Shown: piece by piece, positions 16,403 through 24,688 of the stretch
Layout: every line of letters starts with the position of its first letter
Numbering within the stretch: position 1 is the stretch's first letter
Assembly: GCA_963803125.1 (NCBI GenBank)
Contig: CAWDLR010000001.1
Span: 1 to 64,000 of the forward strand
Length of the DNA stretch: 64,000 nucleotides
Source: G963675935 sp963803125
GTDB taxonomy: Bacteria > Planctomycetota > Planctomycetia > Pirellulales > Thermoguttaceae
Direction: 5' to 3'
Translations under genes and position numbers: made by a program
Notes under the pieces: generated by a model
Seen by the model: the letters and a program-made list of their open reading frames with translations, nothing else
Told to the model about the DNA's origin: nothing
Databases searched by the model: none

Positions 16403-16969
16403 TCATGCAACAACTGGCTCAACCTTCCGCATCATGGCGAGACTTTCACGTCGCCGCCAATCCACCGTGGTCGTGGGCAGGCCCAATATGTGCGCTGCCT
16501 GTTCGGACGTGAGGCCGTCAAAGTAGACCAACTGAATAACCTGTCGGTGACTCGGCGGCAGGACCGCTATGCACCGCTCAGCCCTTGCCTGGACCGTTTC
16601 CATTTCTCTGGTCGCCACAGGGTGGCCGAGCGGGTCGCTCAGCGGCGTCAGGGCAACGGTGCGTCGCCGGTCACGCTGCTGGCGGGTCTCAAATTGAATG
16701 TGGTTGCGGACCATTCGGTTGGCAGTTGCGTAGAGCCACGGCTTGAGCATCGTGCCGCCAATGAAACGGTGGCGATACGTATGGACAAAGGTGAAGGCAT
16801 CCTGCAAGATGTCCGCCGAATCGTCGAGCAAAGATGGGGCAAGGTGCTTCAGCAAGTTGATGATAAAGCCTCGCAACGGGCCGGAATGACGGGCATACAA
16901 CTCCGCGAAGGCTGGCTCGTCTCCGCTTTGATACAGGTCCATCAATTCCTCGTCAGTCATGCTCTTCAT
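16403..16969 (-). CDS. ECF-type RNA polymerase sigma factor
   Basis: 188 residues, the usual size of an ECF sigma factor. ATG 16969 (GGAG upstream) starts MKSMTDEELMDLYQSGDEPA, the typical opening of sigma region 2; DILQDAFTFVHTYRHRF is the conserved DxxQDxFxxV helix of region 2.2. Region 4 is visible in AVLPPSHRQVIQLVYFDGLT followed by SEQAAHILGLPTTTVDWRRR. No anti-sigma gene follows; the neighbouring DNA is non-coding. It would redirect RNA polymerase to stress or envelope promoters, possibly including the island genes, which is inference. Confidence 0.85.
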   Translation of the reverse strand: MKSMTDEELMDLYQSGDEPAFAELYARHSGPLRGFIINLLKHLAPSLLDDSADILQDAFTFVHTYRHRFIGGTMLKPWLYATANRMVRNHIQFETRQQRDRRRTVALTPLSDPLGHPVATREMETVQARAERCIAVLPPSHRQVIQLVYFDGLTSEQAAHILGLPTTTVDWRRRESLAMMRKVEPVVA

Positions 16970-17606
16970 AGAGATTTCTCCATGCGGCGGTAACAGCGCA
17001 TCGTTACCGGCGAACAGTATGTTCGGACGAGGCAACCCTATTGACAGCAAAGTGCCATACTGGGTCGGCGGGAGAGGCAGGGCGTCGAGGAAGGATAGGA
17101 TTTGCCCCAGTTTCTTTTCACGCAACGTCCTGCCACTAAACCATAGGATTCGTTTTCCCTCCCGTCACCCTGTTCTTGCTCGAAGTTCGCTGCCGAAAAG
17201 GCAGCGATGCTACTCGTCCCTCTGCCATCCAAATCAGCAGTGTGGCTGGCAGTTAGAGTGCGGGCGCAAGGATTCTGACAATCTCAGCCAGGTAGGGGGG
17301 CGTTTCTCGCGGCTTTTGCCGTTTTTGCCGTTGGGCAGGTGGAGAACGGGCACGACCTGTAATCTGTTCCGCGCCACGGCTGCCAAACCGCTGTTTCCGC
17401 CCGCCGGCCGCCGACTCGCCAGCGTCAAGAGGTCAGTCTGGCAATGGCCGACAACTTTTGGTTTTGGGCATCGCTGGAGAGACATGCCCAAGGAGCGCGA
17501 CTCCGCCCGTGCCCATCGCGGCGAGCCCCACACCTGGATTAAGGAGCAGCCTCGCACGAATTCGTCGAACTGCCTACGAAGCCATCCGGCCCGTCCGACC
17601 AGACTG
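16970..17606 (+). other. Interval without a recognisable gene
   Basis: No reading frame in 16970-17606 shows a known motif or a good start. A sigma upstream region could be at its right end, but I see no clear promoter. Confidence 0.4.
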
Positions 17607-17873
17607 CTAACTTGGCCTTGTGCCCCTCACGATCTCCACGGGAACCCACATGGATTCCGTCAGTGAGTCCTCGATGACAAAGCCTGTCGCTTCTAATGCC
17701 CGGTGCGCGTAGATCGGTCGGCAGTCCATGAGATTGGGGAAATGGCGATGCGTCCACTCGAAGGCATGAATGATGAACCCCTCCTTGCCTTCCTTGGACA
17801 CGGCCACGATGCACCCGCTGGGCTGCAAGACTGTCTTGAACCAGTTGGAAATGGAGATTCTCAGTCGTTCGGG
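17607..17873 (-). pseudogene. C-terminal remnant of a class I SAM-dependent methyltransferase
   Basis: The frame reads LQPSGCIVAVSKEGKEG, then FIIHAFEWTHRHFPNLMDCR and RALEATGFVIEDSLTESMWV. This order (LxPGGxIVVVS, EWTHRHFPN, CRPI, ALEAAGF) is the C-terminal part of a UbiE-like methyltransferase family. An in-frame stop lies just upstream of residue 1 and no SAM-binding motif I (GxGxG) is found, so the N-terminal half is lost. Confidence 0.55.
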
Positions 17874-18027
17874 TTAGAATCAGCCCCTGAACGAGGAGAA
17901 TTCCATGAACGCCTTGCCAACGCCAGCAACCGAACTTGATTGCGGATGCGGCTGCTGCGAATTATCGCGATCTCCGGGAACCAACCAGGGAACCGCCATA
18001 ACGATGACAGACGTGCCAAACGGGACT

Positions 18028-18609
18028 TCATGGTTTACGACTTTTGGAGCCAACTGACTTTGCCGTGTCTGGTGGCAAGTCTCGTAATTCTGACAGTGCA
18101 GTGTAAGCAGCCAGCGGAGCGGCAGCTTCCGGCTCGGATTGCCCCAGTGCGGCCAACAAAGGCCGCAAGATTGAGCCAAGCCCTCTTTTCCTGACCAGGA
18201 CATGACAAACGTGATGTGCGCCTTCGCACAGTGAGTCTGACTCGGCCCGTTCGATCAATGCGGCCAACAACGGGTGCAGCGCATCTCGGCCTAACGCGGC
18301 CAAACCCTCGGCCGCCAGCCATCGAACATCTCCGTCACGATCTTTTAGGGCATTCACCAGTGCGAAAGCGGCAATTGGATCGGCGATGCCGCCGAGTGCC
18401 TTGGCCGCTTCCCATCGGACGTGTGGCTTGCGATGCGACAACAGTTGAATGAGCGATGGCACCGCAGGTTTCCCGAAGGCCACGAGCGTTTCCCGTGCCT
18501 TCCTTCGTGCCACGGCACTGGGACTTGCCAGTGCTGCAATTAGCTCCGGAATACGCGAAGGCGTTTTCTTCGAGGCCGGTACAGTGCCAGATTTGGATAA
18601 GGGCATCAT
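18028..18609 (-). CDS. HEAT-repeat protein
   Basis: 193 residues from ATG 18609 with AAAGGA upstream. After an Ala/Ser-rich start, the units IPELIAALASPSAVARRKAR, VPSLIQLLSHRKPHVRWEAA and ALVNALKDRDGDVRWLAAEG repeat about every 31 residues, a HEAT/PBS-lyase-type solenoid. Such domains mediate protein contacts. It is divergent from the H+-ATPase gene across a 301-base interval that holds a palindrome, so shared control is likely. Confidence 0.75.
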   Translation of the reverse strand: MMPLSKSGTVPASKKTPSRIPELIAALASPSAVARRKARETLVAFGKPAVPSLIQLLSHRKPHVRWEAAKALGGIADPIAAFALVNALKDRDGDVRWLAAEGLAALGRDALHPLLAALIERAESDSLCEGAHHVCHVLVRKRGLGSILRPLLAALGQSEPEAAAPLAAYTALSELRDLPPDTAKSVGSKSRKP

Positions 18610-18821
18610 AGCCAATCCTTTCGTTCTCCAAAGAAGCCAAGTGAGGTACGAAAAACATGCGTTCCTAAGAGCCAACTGCAAGAAACGCCTCACTCTGCCC
18701 CGCCTACTCACCTTTACAGCATCTGCCGACGGAGCAAGTACCGCAATCTTAACGCATTTTACCAACGATGGACACCCAGCCACGGCCGCTTGCCCCTTTA
18801 CTTTTGTGGTGGGTTGCGAAT

Positions 18822-18840
18822 AATGACGGCACGTGTCATT
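18822..18840 (+). promoter_or_regulatory. Palindromic operator candidate between HEAT gene and H+-ATPase
   Basis: AATGAC and GTCATT lie 7 bases apart, with a central CACGTG. The 6-base arms are perfect. It is about 70 bases upstream of the H+-ATPase start and on the far side of the HEAT gene, where a regulator could control both. Confidence 0.4.
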
Positions 18841-18910
18841 CTGCCCGTTTCTTGGGTTGTCGTTGTGTGGGCGTTTTGGGGGGATCTGGCGATAGTAGGG
18901 GACGTGAAAA

Positions 18911-21418
18911 ATGAGTACCTCGACACCCACGGACGTTCGTAGCCCCAGCTCGTCAGATTTGTCTGCTTCCACCGTTTCCGAACTGTGGCAGCAACTTGGA
19001 AGCTCTCCGACGGGGCTGAGTGCGGAAGAGGTGCAACGCCGGCTGACCCAATATGGCTACAACGAGTTGGCCGAGGAGGAGGTCAATCCGCTGTTGAAGT
19101 TCCTCTCGTATCTGTGGGGCCCCATTGCCTGGATGATCGAAATCGCCGCGATCCTATCGGTGCTCGTTCATCATTGGGCCGACTTCTGGATCATTCTTAC
19201 ACTCTTGGTGGTCAACGCCATCGTCGGGTTTTGGGAGGAGTACCAGGCCGGCAACGCCATCGCCGCGCTCAAAAAAAGACTGGCACTGCGAGCAAAGGTC
19301 AAGCGAGACGGCGCCTGGCGCACGATCGCGGCACGCGAGTTGGTTCCCGGAGACGTGGTACGGCTGCGGATCGGCGACATCGTGCCCGCAGACGCCAAAT
19401 TGCTGCCCGGCGACCCGATCGAAGTGGATCAGTCTGCGTTGACGGGAGAATCCCTGCCCGTATCACGCAAACCGGAAGACACCGTGTACTCGGGCTCCAT
19501 CGTGCGGCAAGGAGAAATCGAGGGAGTGGTCTACGCCACAGGAAAGAACACGTATTTTGGCAAGACCGCTCAACTTGTCCAGGAAGCCCACACAGTCAGC
19601 CATTTCCAGAAGGCGGTTCTGAAGATCGGCGATTTCCTCATCGTCGTCGCCGTCGCCTTGGTGGTCCTTATCCTGACTGTCGCCCTATTCCGCGGCGACC
19701 CGATGGTGGAAACGCTGCAATTCGCCTTGGTGTTGACCGTGGCGGCCGTGCCGGTCGCATTGCCCACGGTCCTGTCGGTCACGATGGCCGTAGGGGCACG
19801 GATTCTCTCCAGGCATCAGGCCATCGTGAGCCGGTTGGCCTCGATCGAAGAATTGGCGAACATGGACGTACTCTGCTCGGACAAGACCGGCACGTTGACG
19901 CAGAACAAACTGACCCTTGGTGAACCATTCCTGGTAGATGGAACAAGCCGCGACGAGGCAATTCTGGCGGCGGCGCTTGCCTCACGGGCCGAAGATGAGG
20001 ACCCGATTGATATGGCCGTGATTGGCGGATTAAAGAATCCCGAGCTTCGCAACGCCTGCGAGGTGCTCCATTTTCAGCCTTTCGATCCCGTTCACAAGCG
20101 GACGGAGGCCAAGGTCAAATTCCACGATGGATGTACTTTTTCAGTGACAAAGGGCGCTCCCCAAGTGATCCTGGCGTTGGCAGCCAATGTAGATCAGGTT
20201 CGCGCCAGTGTGGACCAAGCAGTGAACGAGTTTGCCGCACGGGGCGATCGGGCTTTGGGCGTCGCCCAGACCAACTCGCAGGGCCAATGGCAGTTCCTGG
20301 CCATTCTTCCGCTCTATGACCCGCCGCGAGAAGACTCGAAGGCGACGCTCGATACGGCCAAACAGATGGGAATTCGGGTGAAGATGGTCACGGGCGATCA
20401 GGTGGCCATTGGCAAGGAAATCGCCAAGCAGGTGGGACTCGGCCCCAACATCCTCGACGCCAGCCTTTTCCAGGAAACGAAACACCACGAAGGAGGCCAA
20501 CTGGCCGATGCCATCGAAACGGCCGATGGCTTCGCCCAAGTCTATCCCGAGCATAAGTACCATATCGTGGAAGTTTTGCAGAATCGAGGCCATGTGGTGG
20601 GAATGACCGGCGACGGAGTGAACGACGCGCCCGCCCTGAAGAAGGCCGATGCGGGCATTGCGGTCTCCGGCGCTACGGATGCCGCGCGATCCGCCGCCGA
20701 CATGGTGCTCCTAAGTCCAGGGCTATCGGTAATCATCAGGGCCATCCAGGAAAGCCGCAAGATTTTTCAGCGGATGCAGAGCTACGCGATCTATCGCATC
20801 GCCGAAACGATCCGGGTCTTGTTGTTTATGACCCTTTCGATTCTCGTCTTCAACTTTTATCCAGTTACTGCGGTGATGATCGTCTTGTTGGCGCTCTTGA
20901 ACGACGGCGCAATCCTCTCCATCGCGTATGATCGCGTGCGATACTCCAACCAGCCCGAGGTCTGGAATATGCGGATCGTCCTGGCGATCGCTTCGATTCT
21001 GGGAGTGGCGGGCGTTTTCGCCTCGTTCGGCCTGTTTTACCTCGGCGAGCGGGTGTTCAAGCTCAGCCCGGAAGTCATTCAGTCGTTGATGTACCTCAAG
21101 CTTTCCGTTGCCGGGCACCTGACCATCTTCGTCACTAGAACGCGCGGCCCCTTCTGGTCCATCCGACCGGCGGCCATCTTGTTCTGGGCGGTGCTCGGTA
21201 CGCAAATCGTGGCCACACTGATCGCCGTTTATGGGTTGTTCATGGCTCCGCTGGGTTGGTATTGGGCTTCCTTGGTGTGGGTCTATGCCCTCGCCTGGTT
21301 TCTCGTCAACGACCGCGTCAAGCTGGCCGCTTACCGGCTCCTCGATCCACACCAGCCAGCGTGGTTTGCCAAGATGGCGAGGCGTGCCGGTACGGCCAAG
21401 GGCGGACAGAACACATAA
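18911..21418 (+). CDS. Plasma-membrane-type H+-exporting P-type ATPase (first copy)
   Basis: 835 residues, ATG 18911 with AGGGGA upstream. Pumps protons out of the cytoplasm at the cost of ATP. The phosphorylated Asp324 is in CSDKTGTLTQNK; TGES begins at Thr178 and the hinge GDGVND holds Asp568. The N-terminal cytoplasmic segment carries the cation-ATPase pattern GLSAEEVQRRLTQYGYNELA. Transmembrane helices occur near residues 60-130, 240-300 and at the C-terminus. The length and the PVALPTVLSVTMAVGA segment place it with P3A H+-ATPases. A second copy is at 27790-30339. The next gene begins 23 bases downstream. No DUF2934-like tail. Confidence 0.9.
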   Translation: MSTSTPTDVRSPSSSDLSASTVSELWQQLGSSPTGLSAEEVQRRLTQYGYNELAEEEVNPLLKFLSYLWGPIAWMIEIAAILSVLVHHWADFWIILTLLVVNAIVGFWEEYQAGNAIAALKKRLALRAKVKRDGAWRTIAARELVPGDVVRLRIGDIVPADAKLLPGDPIEVDQSALTGESLPVSRKPEDTVYSGSIVRQGEIEGVVYATGKNTYFGKTAQLVQEAHTVSHFQKAVLKIGDFLIVVAVALVVLILTVALFRGDPMVETLQFALVLTVAAVPVALPTVLSVTMAVGARILSRHQAIVSRLASIEELANMDVLCSDKTGTLTQNKLTLGEPFLVDGTSRDEAILAAALASRAEDEDPIDMAVIGGLKNPELRNACEVLHFQPFDPVHKRTEAKVKFHDGCTFSVTKGAPQVILALAANVDQVRASVDQAVNEFAARGDRALGVAQTNSQGQWQFLAILPLYDPPREDSKATLDTAKQMGIRVKMVTGDQVAIGKEIAKQVGLGPNILDASLFQETKHHEGGQLADAIETADGFAQVYPEHKYHIVEVLQNRGHVVGMTGDGVNDAPALKKADAGIAVSGATDAARSAADMVLLSPGLSVIIRAIQESRKIFQRMQSYAIYRIAETIRVLLFMTLSILVFNFYPVTAVMIVLLALLNDGAILSIAYDRVRYSNQPEVWNMRIVLAIASILGVAGVFASFGLFYLGERVFKLSPEVIQSLMYLKLSVAGHLTIFVTRTRGPFWSIRPAAILFWAVLGTQIVATLIAVYGLFMAPLGWYWASLVWVYALAWFLVNDRVKLAAYRLLDPHQPAWFAKMARRAGTAKGGQNT

Positions 21419-21441
21419 TCCATCAACGGCAGGAGAACATC

Positions 21442-22501
21442 GTGTCAAAGGCTGCATCCTACGCGACTGTCGCCGTTTTGGCGTTTCTCGCAGGCGGATT
21501 CTCGTCGTGGCTTGTCGATCATGCCGGCCAGTGGAAGGCCGAATCCAAGCCTGTTGAAAGCCGAGCCAATGGCGACGAGGCCACCGCCGCAGTGCCGCGG
21601 GAGTTTGCAATCGAAGGAATGAGTTGCCAGGGCTGTGCCGACACGATCACTTCGGCGCTGACGCAGATTCCCGGCGTACAGTCGGCCAAGGTGTCGCTCA
21701 GCGGACAAGCGGGCTGTCGTGTTGGCAAAGACCTCCGAGGTGCCGACGGAGAAACTCCTGGCGGCTATCGCCGCGACGGGCTACCAAGGGCAACCGGCCA
21801 CGGCGACACGGAACACGCTTGCTACGACCGCCACCGCCGAGATCCCACTACGGGGCCACGGGCCGGCCCCTTATCCGGCCGATATGAACAAGAAGTTCGC
21901 GGACCCCAATGCCGATGTCCAGCATTTCGTTAAGCAATGGGAGAACGAGTCTCGCGACGTCTTCGTCAAGCGTCAGGACATCGTTCGCGCCGTGCGCCTG
22001 CGGCCGGGCGATTCTGTGGCGGACATCGGCGCCGGTACCGGCCTGTTCACGTTCCTCTTTGCCCAGCAGGTTGGCCCGACGGGGACCGTCTACGCCGTGG
22101 ACATCGGGCCGGCATTTCTCAAGCACATCGCCGAGCAGGCCAAGAAGCACGGACGGGAAGGAGTCATCACCACCGTGTTAAACACCCAGGACTCCGCAAT
22201 GTTGCCTTCCCATTCGATCAACAACGTCTTCCTCTGCGACACCTACCACCACTTTGAACACCCAGAGAAAATGTTGGCGTCGATCCATCGTGCGTTGCGT
22301 CCCGGCGGACGGCTAATCATCGTTGATTTCGACCTTCGCAGCGACAGCAGCGATTTTGTGAAGAAACGCGCCCGTGCATCGAAGGAGGTCTATTCGCGGG
22401 AGATCACGGCAGCAGGTTTCGAGCAGATCGACACAAAGGATGCGCCAACCGTCAAGGACAATTTCTGCGCGGAGTTTCGGCGAGTGGAGGGCAAGCCATA
22501 G
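21442..22501 (+). CDS. Membrane-anchored HMA-domain and SAM-methyltransferase fusion, frameshifted
   Basis: GTG 21442 with AGGAGA upstream. The N-terminal TM segment (residues 5-25) is followed by an HMA domain with the metal-binding motif EGMSCQGCADTI. In this frame the end is lost near 21713. After deletion of one G from GCGGGCTGTC the sequence continues as VVLAKTSEVPTEKLLAAIAA and into a methyltransferase with VADIGAGTGLFTFLFAQQVG, VYAVDIGP and CDTYHHF. The span is one base more than a multiple of three. HMA domains deliver soft metals; fused to a methyltransferase this could methylate or otherwise handle a metal or metalloid, but that is inference. Confidence 0.75.
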
Positions 22502-22583
22502 GTCCGTCTGCCGCCGGCACGAACCCGTCGAATGACGGCTTCTGCTTCTACACGTCCCACTTTCCTAGTCGAGGCAGACACCC

Positions 22584-22940
22584 ATGTTTGAACGTCCGCA
22601 CGAACAGTTGTTGTCGAGGCCGCGTTTTGCATGGCGAATGGCGAAGTTTCTCGCCGCCGCCACAGTGATCGACTGCTTGGCGGTGGCTTTAGGAGCGGTC
22701 GGCTACCGGGCCCTGGAAGGACTAAGTTGGCTTGATGCCGTGGTGAACGCAGCGATGATAATGACAGGCAACGGCCCCATGAACGCGATAAAGACGCCGG
22801 GGGGCAGACTGTTTGCCGCTGGGGACGCTTTGGTGGGCGAAGCCGTCTACGTGCTCGTAGTTGCAGTGCTATTGACTCCTGTCGTGCATCGCTTACTGCA
22901 TTCCTTTCACAGGAAGCCCGCGGAGCACGACGGGCAATAG
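22584..22940 (+). CDS. Small two-helix membrane protein, possibly channel-like
   Basis: 118 residues from ATG 22584. Two TM segments (VIDCLAVALGAVGYRAL and ALVGEAVYVLVVAVLLTPVV) flank a loop with DAVVNAAMIMTGNGPMNA, where K+ channels have the P-loop. The TVGYGD filter is absent. The layout, with HRLLHSFHRK at the end, is that of a small inner membrane family I recall without function. Follows the HMA-methyltransferase on the same strand. Confidence 0.55.
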   Translation: MFERPHEQLLSRPRFAWRMAKFLAAATVIDCLAVALGAVGYRALEGLSWLDAVVNAAMIMTGNGPMNAIKTPGGRLFAAGDALVGEAVYVLVVAVLLTPVVHRLLHSFHRKPAEHDGQ

Positions 22941-23111
22941 AACCACAATTCATAACGATAGACCCCGGCTGCGTGCTGCTACAGCATTAGAGGACCAAAC
23001 GTGGACGACAAGTCCCAAGACTCTACCGCTGTAAGCGGCTTAGCCACGAGGCGGTCGCTATCTGTCCAGATTGTCGTTGCTCGACAACAAGAGATGCAAG
23101 CCAGGCGTCGC

Positions 23112-23744
23112 TCACGCCGTGCCCCTCTTGCACCTGCCCCAGAGCAAGTACCCCAGCACAGCGACGAGAACCGTCACGGTCGCCCCCCAGGTGTAGGGCC
23201 GAAGATCCTTGATCCACGCCCAGCCGTGATGGAGCCCTTCTCCCAGGCAGTAGGTGCCCAGGCCCCAGACACCAACCCAGAGCGTTGTTCCGAGGATCGT
23301 CCCCAGGAGAAACCGCTGCCATGACATACGCAATGCACCGGCAGCTAGGCTCCCGGTCTCGCGAAGTCCCTCCACGAACGGCACGACCACTAGAAAAGCC
23401 GCTCCATAACGGTCGAGGAAGGCTACTATCCGAGAGGAATGGCTCGATTCCTGGGAGACACGACCGAGCAACCGATGAACGCCGAAGCGGCCTATCAGAT
23501 ACCCGATCATATTACCCCCTTGCGTGGCAATCCATGCTGTTACCAGCACGGCTGTGATATCTTGCTGACCTTTGCTGGCCAACGCCGCGCACACGATGAG
23601 TAGCGGCCAGCCTGGCAAAGGTATGCCGCACCCCGCAGGAAGGTTTGCAAAGAACAGCGCGCCCAAGCCGTATCGCGCCAGGAGTGGCTGGAACTTGTCG
23701 ATCTCGTCGGCCAGCATGGAACTGCCAAATATCTCAATTCCCAT
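23112..23744 (-). CDS. DedA family membrane protein
   Basis: About 210 residues from ATG 23744. The conserved DedA opening (FANLPAGCGIPLPGWPLL), the G-x-x-x-G and GRFGVHRLLGR segments, and PFVEGLRETGSLAAGALRMS (the PxxRxxxxxxAG region) are present. Four to six TM helices are predictable. DedA proteins are flippase-like undecaprenyl-phosphate or phospholipid transporters important for membrane homeostasis and for pH or proton-gradient stress tolerance, which fits the H+-ATPase neighbours. It is the last gene of the long minus-strand run. Confidence 0.8.
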   Translation of the reverse strand: MGIEIFGSSMLADEIDKFQPLLARYGLGALFFANLPAGCGIPLPGWPLLIVCAALASKGQQDITAVLVTAWIATQGGNMIGYLIGRFGVHRLLGRVSQESSHSSRIVAFLDRYGAAFLVVVPFVEGLRETGSLAAGALRMSWQRFLLGTILGTTLWVGVWGLGTYCLGEGLHHGWAWIKDLRPYTWGATVTVLVAVLGYLLWGRCKRGTA

Positions 23745-23793
23745 CACCAGCTTCCTTCGTCAATGATGGTTAAGACCATCCCTCCACCCCGAG

Positions 23794-24628
23794 TCAGTGG
23801 CAGAGGAAGATGGGCACGGGGCTCTCTTTCAAGACAGCCTTAGTAATGGAGCCCAACAAGAATTCTCGCACCGTCGAATGTCCATACGCCCCCATGACGA
23901 GCAAGCGGGCGCGTGCGCTGCCGAACCTCTTCAAGAATCGACTGACTCACCGAATCCACTGGCCCTAAAGCATGTGTCTCCGCCTTGATCCGGTGGAGCC
24001 GCAGGAATTCCACTGCCCTTTCAGCCTGCCGCATGGCCTCCTCACGGTCGTCGTCCGCGCTGAGAATGCAAACCTCCTCACCGAAGTCCAAGCCCGATGC
24101 CTGGAACGCCTGTAAGGCCCGATCGGCTTGTGGACTTCCGTTGTAGGCGACGACCACCGAAGAACCCGGTTCCAGTTTGGGCGGCGCTATCACCACCGGC
24201 CTCGGCTCTCGCTTGAGCACGTTCCAGAGGGTCTCATCCGGCCGATCCACGGTTCCAAAATGGAAATGTGTCTCATGGCCGAACAAAACCAGATCGTAAC
24301 GCTGTGATTCCTGTAAGATTGCCTCGTAAGGCAAGCCTGTTTCTTCCAGCAGTTTGAAGGATACGTCCGCTTCGGCGCATCGCACCGCAAATTGTTGTAG
24401 GACCTGTTCAATCTCGTGGCAAGCTTTCTTCACCAGTGCTTCATCTCGCTCCTGCTTGTAGTAGCCTCCGCCGATCGGTTCGGCTTCAGGCTTGCAGATG
24501 GAGGCTTCGTCCACGATGCCGAGTCCCACCAGCAGAGCGTTGAACCGTTTCGCCCATTGAACGCCTAACTCGACTGCTGCTCCACTAGACGGGGAACCGT
24601 CCAGGCCAATAAGAATGCTCTTTAACAC
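23794..24628 (-). CDS. Universal stress protein with two UspA-like halves, frameshifted near 23910
   Basis: ATG 24628. The first half opens MLKSILIGLDGSPSSGAAVE and ends near PVVIAPP; the second starts VVVAYNGSPQADRALQAFQA. The ATP-binding GxxG-9x-G(S/T) of the second half lies in another frame: after the break come MGAYGHSTVREFLLGSITKA and VLKESPVPIFLCH to TGA 23794-23796. The span is one base longer than a multiple of three, and one extra base in GCACGCGCCCGC restores a normal protein of about 277 residues. UspA proteins bind ATP and support survival in starvation and oxidative stress. The intact frame (to 23840) would lose the ATP-binding loop. Confidence 0.8.
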
Positions 24629-24688
24629 AGGTCACCTCCCTCGTTCTGCTGTAATGTAAGCTCGCCAGCGATTGGTTTTCCGCAGAGA

